Shown here: positions 1 to 5,119 of the stretch, piece by piece
Layout of the letters: each line of letters starts with the position of its first letter
Position numbering within the stretch: the first letter of the stretch is position 1
Source of the DNA: Kiritimatiellia bacterium
GTDB taxonomy: Bacteria; Verrucomicrobiota; Kiritimatiellia; RFP12; UBA1067
Assembly: GCA_017459225.1 (NCBI GenBank)
Contig: JAFUDL010000048.1
Coordinates: 1 to 5,910 of the forward strand
Length of the DNA: 5,910 nucleotides
Direction of reading: 5' to 3'
Notes under the pieces: model-generated
The model's database searches: none
What the model saw: the letters and a program-made list of their open reading frames with translations, nothing else
What the model was told of the DNA's origin: nothing
Made by a program: the position numbers and the translations under genes

Positions 1-744
1 ATCTTCGGCAGCCAGCGCACAATGGAGCTCACCCGTCCCGAACAGTGCCCCGAATGCGGCGGCACAGGTGCGGCGCGCGGCTCCAAACGAGTCACCTGCC
101 CCACTTGCCACGGCAACGGACAGGTGATCGCGGGCGGCGGTTTCTTCCAGATCCGCCAGACGTGCCCGAAGTGCGGCGGCGTAGGCACCGTGGTTGAGAA
201 GCCGTGCTCCAAGTGCCATGGCTCCGGCCAGGTGCGTTCGCCGCGCAGCATAGCGCTGCGCATCCCACGCGGCGTGGACACCGGTTCGCGGCTGCGCCTT
301 AGCGGCAAGGGGGCAGGAGGCCTGCGAGGAGGTCCGCCCGGAGACCTCTATGTGGTGCTGAACGTGCGCCCCAGCGACATCTTCCAACGCGAGGAGCTTG
401 ACCTCTACGTGGACGTGCCGGTTTCACCCGTCCTGGCGGCCCTTGGCGGCGAAATTGAGATCCCAACGCCATCCGGCAGAGCCTCCGCACATCTCGCTTC
501 CGGCACTCCGAACGGCAAGCTGCTGCGCCTGCGCGGCAAGGGAGTTCCCAATCTGCGCGGCGGCCCGGCGGGCGATCTGATCGCGCGCGTCGTCTTCGAA
601 GTGCCCACGCGTCTCACCACCAAACAGCGCGGAATGCTCGAGGACCTCGCAAAATCACTCGACTCGTCCAATTTCCCGGAGAGCCAGAGCTTCGCCTCGA
701 AGGTCAAGGTATTCTTCCAGCACAAGGAAAAGCTCGGCGGCTGA
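1..744 (+). CDS. dnaJ: Chaperone protein DnaJ (Hsp40), 5'-truncated by window edge
   Basis: Co-chaperone that delivers unfolded clients to DnaK and stimulates its ATPase in the cytoplasm. The frame is open from base 1. The ATG at 22 has no ribosome binding site and lies just before the zinc domain, so it is an internal Met and the J domain and G/F linker are off-window. Four CxxCxGxG zinc motifs are intact: CPECGGTG (46-69), CPTCHGNG (97-120), CPKCGGVG (163-186) and CSKCHGSG (205-228), enough to bind two zinc ions. The two C-terminal beta-sandwich substrate domains follow, with hallmarks GGPPGDLYV, ALGGEIEIPT and LRLRGKGVPNLRGG, and the C-terminal dimerisation part ends the protein. This marks a type I (class A) DnaJ rather than CbpA, which lacks the zinc domain. 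The stop codon lies two bases before rsmE, so the two are probably cotranscribed. Confidence 0.97.
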   Translation: MFGSQRTMELTRPEQCPECGGTGAARGSKRVTCPTCHGNGQVIAGGGFFQIRQTCPKCGGVGTVVEKPCSKCHGSGQVRSPRSIALRIPRGVDTGSRLRLSGKGAGGLRGGPPGDLYVVLNVRPSDIFQREELDLYVDVPVSPVLAALGGEIEIPTPSGRASAHLASGTPNGKLLRLRGKGVPNLRGGPAGDLIARVVFEVPTRLTTKQRGMLEDLAKSLDSSNFPESQSFASKVKVFFQHKEKLGG

Positions 745-746
745 AG

Positions 747-1484
747 ATGCACCGTCTGCTCGTCGAACCATCCCTTCTGGACGCCCAGACCGTCGTGCCG
801 CCCAAAGACGCCGCACGGCATCTCAAGGTGCTGCGCCCTAAGCCCGGCGAGGAGATCGAGCTCTTCGACGGGCAGGGCCGTACGCGCGTCTTCAAGTGGT
901 GCGCCACAGACGGAACGCTGACGGATCCCGGCGCGGTCACGCCCCATCCCGCACCTGCCGAACTGCTCACGCTATTCGCGTGCGTCACCAAAGGTTCGCG
1001 CTGGGACTGGACAATCGAGAAAGCCGTCGAGCTTGGCGTTTCCCGCATTGTGCCAGTCATATCGGCGCGGTGCATAGTGCGCCTTGCGCCAGACGAACGC
1101 GAGGCGAAGGCGGAGCGCTGGCGGCGCGTTGCGGAAGACGCCGCCCGCCAGAGCGACGCCGTATGGCTGCCGGAAATCCTCGCGCCCGTTGATTTTCCCG
1201 CGGCGCTTGCGCTTGTAAACACATGTCGGCGCGTCTTCGTGGGCGCGCTTGCGCAGCCCGCTCCGCCTCCGCTTCTCAAGGCAATAGACGTCGCCCTCGC
1301 AGCTGATGCCGCAGATGCATCCGGAGGGCTTGGACTCTTCGTGGGGCCTGAAGGAGACTTTACGCCCGAAGAGCTGGCCTCGCTTCTCGAGATTGCAACG
1401 CCCACGTCATTCGGGCCGACCATTCTACGCGCCGAGACTGCCGCGATATTCGGCCTCTCCGTGCTCGCAGCATGCAGGCACTAG
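747..1484 (+). CDS. rsmE: 16S rRNA (uracil(1498)-N3)-methyltransferase RsmE
   Basis: SAM-dependent SPOUT-class enzyme that methylates N3 of U1498 in 16S rRNA of the assembled 30S subunit, near the decoding site. At 245 residues it has the usual family length. Residues 1-70 form the PUA-like RNA-binding part (ARHLKVLR at 23-30, ELFDGQG at 38-44). The SPOUT domain follows, with KGSRWDWTIEKAVELGVSRI (82-101), the ERWRRVAEDAARQS helix (123-136), GPEGDFTPEE (200-209) and ILRAETA (226-232), the last two lining the SAM-binding knot. Most family members have GPEGG where this one has GPEGD. The ATG at 747 gives the normal N-terminus; no good Shine-Dalgarno is present (AAGGAAA at 724-730 is 16 bases away), so translation probably depends on coupling to dnaJ two bases upstream. 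In many bacteria prmA sits between dnaJ and rsmE; here it does not. Confidence 0.95.
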   Translation: MHRLLVEPSLLDAQTVVPPKDAARHLKVLRPKPGEEIELFDGQGRTRVFKWCATDGTLTDPGAVTPHPAPAELLTLFACVTKGSRWDWTIEKAVELGVSRIVPVISARCIVRLAPDEREAKAERWRRVAEDAARQSDAVWLPEILAPVDFPAALALVNTCRRVFVGALAQPAPPPLLKAIDVALAADAADASGGLGLFVGPEGDFTPEELASLLEIATPTSFGPTILRAETAAIFGLSVLAACRH

Positions 1485-1504
1485 GGTTTAATGCCTAGTG
1501 CTTG
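1475..1504. terminator. Hairpin between convergent genes, probable bidirectional terminator
   Basis: An inverted repeat pairs 1475-1485 with 1494-1504. Eight perfect pairs (GCACTAGG with CCTAGTGC) extend outward by one G-T wobble, one A-T and one C-G pair, leaving an 8-base loop (GTTTAATG). The left arm overlaps the rsmE stop codon, and the minus-strand gene ends 14 bases to the right. Position between two converging genes favours a terminator for both. No T-run follows on either strand, so it is not a textbook Rho-independent terminator. It could instead be a 3'-end stabilising stem or assist Rho-dependent termination. Confidence 0.6.
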
Positions 1505-1517
1505 GTGACTAATGCGC

Positions 1518-2672
1518 TCACTCCTTGAGCTTCTTAGTGATCTCGGCAAACTCCTGCTGAATCGCGGCATCGTTGAACAGCTCTATCGGAGGGAGCGTGA
1601 GCTGCTCGAGAGAATTGAAGAGGTCCTGACTTGACTTCGCGAACTTGATGAAGTCTCCTGCAAGATTGAGCGTCTCGTAGGAAATAGCAATCACCTCACG
1701 CACCTTCTGGGCGGCGGCCAGCTTCTCGGCGATCACAGCCTCATGCGCGTCGAGGACCTTAACATAGGCGTCAATTGCCTTAAGCGTGGCTTCGTTCTGC
1801 TTCGTCGACTGTGCGAGGTTCGCATCCTGCCCGGGCAGATAGTTCGCAGATTCAATTGCACTCTGCGCACGGTCTCTGAGAGCGATGGCTTCTTCGCGCA
1901 TGCGATTCAGCCGTCCGCGCCAGATTGTGCCACGGCTCTTCTCCAGATAGTCCTCGAAGCACACAATCTGCACTTCCACCATGACGAGATACATGCCATA
2001 ATACCGCCGCGACGCCGCAACGTCGCCCACCATCATCAGCTGTCGCAGGTTCTCAACCACCATTGCCACGTTCTTGGCAACGATGACGCCGTCGATGATG
2101 TCCCCGAAGTTCGCAGTGAAGAGACAAGCCTCAGCCGCCTGGCCGCTCACGTTGAGCCCAAGCTCCTTGAGCTCGGCGCAGACCTTCGCAGCCTCTTCGC
2201 GACGGACACCCTGCAAAGCGGTCTTCCTGTTCGCCAGTTTTTCAAGCTTCTTCGAGTAATCGTCCTTCTTCTCCTCGTCCGCGAACAGCCGGTCTCTCTG
2301 AACCTCGCGAATTTCCTCCTCGATCTCACGTATCTCCTCGTCAAGTTTGTCGACATTTTCAAGAATCTTGCGCGCGTTAGTCGAGAGCAGCAGCTCTCTC
2401 ACGCGCTTGAGCTGTTCGCGGATCTTGGCATCCTGGTCTGACTTGTTGGTGTCCAGCCAAAGCATCTTCCAAGAAGATTTCTCAGGAAGCAGCTTTCTCT
2501 CCTCCCGCAATTCGCCGATTTTCTCCGAATAGCGTTCAAGGTTCTTCCAGCCGCTCTTGACTGAAGACTTCACCTCGTCAAGCACCTTGTTCGCATCGGC
2601 GCAAGCAGGATGCGCAGACGCAAGAGCCAACGCGATGCACGCGAGCAGAATGATTCGTTTTTTGATGTTCAT
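1518..2672 (-). CDS. Exported coiled-coil/helical protein of unknown function
   Basis: A 384-residue protein I do not recognise. It opens with a Sec-type signal peptide: MNIKKR, a hydrophobic core ILLACIALALASA, and a likely signal peptidase I cut after ACA at residue 25. The mature part is probably periplasmic. Residues 44-170 are rich in Lys, Glu, Arg and Leu (EEIREIEEEIREVQRD at 112-127) and look like a long coiled coil. Residues 175-245 are less charged, with FGDIIDGVIVAKNV (189-202), RRYYGMYLVMVEV (222-234) and cysteines at 165, 183 and 238. More helix follows (250-350), and the tail LPPIELFNDAAIQQEFAEI (360-378) precedes KKLKE. No second membrane span or catalytic motif is visible. The ATG is fixed by a strong ribosome binding site and the signal peptide. 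Two hand-counted lines of the gene give 48% and 53% G+C against 65% in murQ. It is transcribed away from murQ and converges on rsmE, apparently monocistronic. Confidence 0.85.
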   Translation of the reverse strand: MNIKKRIILLACIALALASAHPACADANKVLDEVKSSVKSGWKNLERYSEKIGELREERKLLPEKSSWKMLWLDTNKSDQDAKIREQLKRVRELLLSTNARKILENVDKLDEEIREIEEEIREVQRDRLFADEEKKDDYSKKLEKLANRKTALQGVRREEAAKVCAELKELGLNVSGQAAEACLFTANFGDIIDGVIVAKNVAMVVENLRQLMMVGDVAASRRYYGMYLVMVEVQIVCFEDYLEKSRGTIWRGRLNRMREEAIALRDRAQSAIESANYLPGQDANLAQSTKQNEATLKAIDAYVKVLDAHEAVIAEKLAAAQKVREVIAISYETLNLAGDFIKFAKSSQDLFNSLEQLTLPPIELFNDAAIQQEFAEITKKLKE

Positions 2673-2679
2673 GCCTTTA

Positions 2680-2685
2680 CTCCTC
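2680..2685 (-). promoter_or_regulatory. Ribosome binding site of the exported helical protein
   Basis: The minus strand reads GAGGAG seven bases before the ATG at 2672, a strong Shine-Dalgarno at ideal distance. It decides the start, because the next in-frame Met codons would lose the signal peptide. A second TGAGGA copy lies 16 bases further upstream at 2697-2702, too far away to serve this start. Confidence 0.8.
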
Positions 2686-2712
2686 AGTTGAGTATGTCCT
2701 CAAGCGCCGTAC

Positions 2713-2721
2713 ATTATACCA
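2713..2721 (-). promoter_or_regulatory. Extended -10 promoter element for the exported helical protein
   Basis: The minus strand reads TGGTATAAT, a perfect TATAAT (2713-2718) with the upstream TG of an extended -10 element. With a 17-base spacer the -35 position (2736-2741) reads GCCACA, only three matches to TTGACA, as is usual for extended -10 promoters. The predicted transcript start is near 2706, giving a leader of about 34 bases that contains the GAGGAG ribosome binding site. Confidence 0.6.
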
Positions 2722-2768
2722 AAATCCAGGGACGTTGTGGCATGAAGTTGCCTTTGGAATGTGGATGG

Positions 2769-2797
2769 TGGATTTAGTGGAGAAAATCTGTTATGAT
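2769..2797 (+). promoter_or_regulatory. Putative sigma-70-type promoter of murQ
   Basis: TGTTATGAT at 2789-2797 matches an extended -10 (TG, one base, then TATGAT with one mismatch to TATAAT). At 17 bases spacing, TGGATT (2769-2774) is a weak -35 with three matches. The surrounding 60 bases (2761-2820) are only 37% G+C by hand count, far below the genes. The predicted start near 2804 gives a leader of about 44 bases. No obvious repressor operator was seen. Confidence 0.5.
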
Positions 2798-2847
2798 ATT
2801 GTCCGCAAAGACTTCAAAGAAATGAACACTGAAAGGCAGATGCCAAG

Positions 2848-3663
2848 ATGCTAAAGACGGAAATGCGCAATCCAAGGACGACGCATCTCGACCGCATGAC
2901 AACCGCCGAGATGCTGCGCGTCATACAGGACGAGAACTACAACGCCGTGAAGGCGGTGGAAGGATGCCTCGACGCGGTGGCGCGCGCGGTCGACGCCGCG
3001 ACAGAGGCGCTGCGCGGAGGCGGGCGGCTCGTCTACGTGGGCGCGGGCACGTCAGGACGCCTCGGCGTTCTCGACGCATCCGAAGCATGTCCCACATTCG
3101 GAGTTCCAGAGGGCACCATCGTGGGCGTGATGGCGGGCGGCGTGGAGGCGCTGCACCGTGCGGGCGAGCCGGAGGAGGACAGCGCCAAGTTCGGTGTACG
3201 CGACCTGAAGTCCATCGACCTCGCGCCCGCCGATTGCGTGGTGGGCGTGAGCGCGGCAGGCGGCGCGGAATACGTGCTCGCCGCGGTGGAATACGCGAAG
3301 TCTCTCGGCTGCGCCACCATTGGCCTTACGTGCAACGACGGTTCGCCTCTCGCGCAGCTTGTGGACATTGCAGTTGTCACCGACACAGGTGCAGAGGTGG
3401 TGACCGGCTCAACGCGCATGAAGGCCGGCACGGCGCACAAGCTCGTTCTCAACATGCTCTCAACATGTTCGATGGTGCATCTCGGTAACGTCTACGAGAA
3501 CATGATGGTAAATCTCAAGCCCACGAACGCGAAGCTGCGCGAACGCATGGTCGGAATCGTGGCCGAACTCCACAAGGTAGGCCGCGACGAGGCTCGCGCC
3601 CTTCTCGAAAAGGCGGGATGGAACATCCGCGCGTGCGGAGACGTCTCAAGGCAGCCGCTTTAG
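2848..3663 (+). CDS. murQ: N-acetylmuramic acid 6-phosphate etherase MurQ, short C-terminus
   Basis: Cytoplasmic lyase that splits the D-lactyl ether of MurNAc-6-phosphate, giving GlcNAc-6-phosphate and D-lactate during peptidoglycan recycling or MurNAc use. The 271 residues start with the family N-terminus (TEMRNPRTTHLDRM, 4-17), which supports the ATG at 2848 over the Met codon at 2863; AAAGG at 2832-2836 is a modest ribosome binding site. The SIS sugar-phosphate fold shows GGGRLVYVGAGTSGRLGVLD (57-76) and the signature TGSTRMKAGTAHKLVLNMLS (186-205). Glu79 (DASE) and Glu110 (EPEEDS) match the two E. coli catalytic glutamates, Glu83 and Glu114. E. coli MurQ has 298 residues; this copy stops soon after EKAGWNIRA, and neither other frame restores the usual tail. 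The helical C-terminal part is therefore cut short, though shorter family members may be natural. No sugar kinase or PTS transporter adjoins it. Its stop lies four bases from the converging channel gene. Confidence 0.95.
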   Translation: MLKTEMRNPRTTHLDRMTTAEMLRVIQDENYNAVKAVEGCLDAVARAVDAATEALRGGGRLVYVGAGTSGRLGVLDASEACPTFGVPEGTIVGVMAGGVEALHRAGEPEEDSAKFGVRDLKSIDLAPADCVVGVSAAGGAEYVLAAVEYAKSLGCATIGLTCNDGSPLAQLVDIAVVTDTGAEVVTGSTRMKAGTAHKLVLNMLSTCSMVHLGNVYENMMVNLKPTNAKLRERMVGIVAELHKVGRDEARALLEKAGWNIRACGDVSRQPL

Positions 3664-3667
3664 AAAC

Positions 3668-5119
3668 TCAGCGCTTGACATCTTCTTGCTTATTCTCTGT
3701 CTGCACGGCGGCTCCGTAGGGGAGAGGACCGCCGGAGACCGTCTCGAGCATTAGGATGTGCCTTACCCAGTCGAACTCGGCCTCGTCCTTGAAAGAGCGG
3801 TAGTCGAGAAGCTCTATCTGCGCGCGGCATACGTCGTCGGGCTTCACGGCGGCGGACTGGGCGAACTCGGAGAGGCGGGCCTCCATCTTCTTGAGGAAGG
3901 CGATGCCGTCCTTGGAGATGCGCGCGTATCGCACGTCCGATGCGCGGAAGTCGTCAAGCGCGCATTCGACCTCGTTCTTGATCGCAGCGCGCAGGCCCTG
4001 CACGCGGACATCCGCCGCATCCTCGACGAGACGCGACATCTTCACCGAGCTGCCGAACCACGTGAAGACGGGCAGCGTGATCGCGGCGCGTATCTGCCAG
4101 TCGTCCTCGCGGTCGTGCTTGCGGCCGCGGTCGCGCCACTCCATGCCCGCATATTTGTACGAACCCCAGTCGCGCTCGCTTCCCGAACTATGCGAGTACG
4201 ATCCCTCCACGAAGTCGAACCACGGCACGTGGGCTGCCTTCGCCGCGCCAACGTTCGCGCGGGCGCTTTCAAGCTCGGCGAGAGCCCCCACCAGATCGGG
4301 ACGGCGCGCGAAGGCCACGTCGGCAAGCGCGGCCGCGAACGCCACGTTCGTGCTGGGCGGCTCCGGCGGAGTGTAGCGGATTTCAAGCTCGCGCTCGGGG
4401 ATTCCCACGAGGAAGGCTATCTCGCGGCGTATCTGGCGGCGCTCCTGCGCGGCCTCGTCGGCACGGGCAGACGCCCTCTCGCGCGCTATTTCCGCCTTCA
4501 CCGAGTCTAGCGGCGATTTCACCACGCCCTCCTTCATGCGCCTCTCGAGACACTGGCGCACATGCGTCCACAGCAGCACCGCCTCCGAACGGCGCGCGTG
4601 CTCCCGCTTGAGCCGCTCCTCCTCCAGGCACAGCGACTTCACCTCGCAGTAGACGGCGTACTGCTCGGCCTGCGCGCGCGCCTCAAGCGACTGTATGGAA
4701 GCCTCGCCCGCGCGGCGCACGTAATGGTTGACGAATGGATTGGATATGTAGATGCGCAGGGCGGCGGTGTAGGTATCGCCGGATCCGTTCTCAGGCAGTT
4801 CGCGCGGATAGGCGTTCGGGTGGAAAGAGCGCTGCCTGCTGTCCTCCCACGTGTGGCCGATGCGCAGCTGCGGATCCTTCCAGGCGAGATCGGCGTCTAG
4901 CTTCTGGCGGCGCGCAGCTGCCTTGAGGAACTCGATCTTCGCCTTGTCGGCACGTTCGCCGGCAAGGCGGGCAAGCTCGTCCCAGCTCCAGCCGCCGGCA
5001 GGCTTGGCTGGAACGGCGGCGGGCTTGGCCGAATCGGACGCCTCGACGGGAGCGTCGGCCCGAAGAGCCGCCGCGAGCATGGTCGCGCACGCAAGCACGG
5101 CTATGCGCCATGCTGTCAC
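3668..5119 (-). CDS. TolC-family outer-membrane channel (OMF/OEP) of a tripartite transporter
   Basis: Trimeric outer-membrane channel with a long periplasmic alpha-barrel, the exit duct for an adaptor-linked pump. Of 483 residues, 1-23 are a signal peptide (cut likely after ADA), and 24-43 a Pro/Ala/Lys-rich linker. Two OEP repeats follow. In the first, strand-forming YTAALRIYISNP (117-128) leads into long charged helices to about 245. The second starts at RRPDLVGALAELESARANVG (272-291) and includes AAITLPVFTWFG (345-356). Helix-tip signatures EGVVKSPLDSVKA (197-209) and AVKPDDVCRAQIE (424-436) resemble the adaptor-docking turns of TolC. Residues 308-341 form an Asp/Arg/Ser/aromatic-rich, probably surface-exposed loop. 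The start is GTG, chosen for the signal peptide and a perfect AAGGAGGT six bases upstream; GTGA overlaps the adaptor stop by four bases. Cys11 sits too early for a convincing lipobox. Substrate unknown. Confidence 0.92.
   Translation of the reverse strand: MTAWRIAVLACATMLAAALRADAPVEASDSAKPAAVPAKPAGGWSWDELARLAGERADKAKIEFLKAAARRQKLDADLAWKDPQLRIGHTWEDSRQRSFHPNAYPRELPENGSGDTYTAALRIYISNPFVNHYVRRAGEASIQSLEARAQAEQYAVYCEVKSLCLEEERLKREHARRSEAVLLWTHVRQCLERRMKEGVVKSPLDSVKAEIARERASARADEAAQERRQIRREIAFLVGIPERELEIRYTPPEPPSTNVAFAAALADVAFARRPDLVGALAELESARANVGAAKAAHVPWFDFVEGSYSHSSGSERDWGSYKYAGMEWRDRGRKHDREDDWQIRAAITLPVFTWFGSSVKMSRLVEDAADVRVQGLRAAIKNEVECALDDFRASDVRYARISKDGIAFLKKMEARLSEFAQSAAVKPDDVCRAQIELLDYRSFKDEAEFDWVRHILMLETVSGGPLPYGAAVQTENKQEDVKR

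Noticed and set aside
22..24. ATG as a true start of dnaJ
   Set aside because: There is no Shine-Dalgarno, the frame is open upstream to base 1, and starting here would drop the J domain.
704..1423. Long open frame on the minus strand opposite rsmE (239 codons)
   Set aside because: Its protein is Ser/Ala/Arg-rich with no recognisable motif, while the plus strand encodes a clear RsmE. It is a by-product of G+C-rich third codon positions.
1743..2441. Open frame on the plus strand opposite the exported helical protein (232 codons)
   Set aside because: It has no ribosome binding site and a His/Leu/Arg-rich product. The minus-strand gene has a signal peptide, promoter and Shine-Dalgarno, so this is its shadow.
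2637..2672. Lipobox-like LLAC in the exported protein (and VLAC in the channel)
   Set aside because: The cysteines are at residues 12 and 11, too early in the hydrophobic stretch; signal peptidase I sites (ACA at 25, ADA at 23) fit better.
2722..2775. Seven-base inverted repeat AAATCCA / TGGATTT in the divergent promoter region as an operator
   Set aside because: The arms are 40 bases apart, and one such match is expected by chance in 175 bases.
3653..3713. AGCCGC / GCGGCT inverted repeat as a terminator for murQ
   Set aside because: Only six pairs separated by 49 bases, no T-run, and the right arm lies inside the coding region of the opposing gene.
3758..4510. Open frame on the plus strand opposite the channel gene (250 codons)
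   Set aside because: It lies wholly within the clear TolC-family gene, and its Arg/Leu/His-rich product shows no family features.
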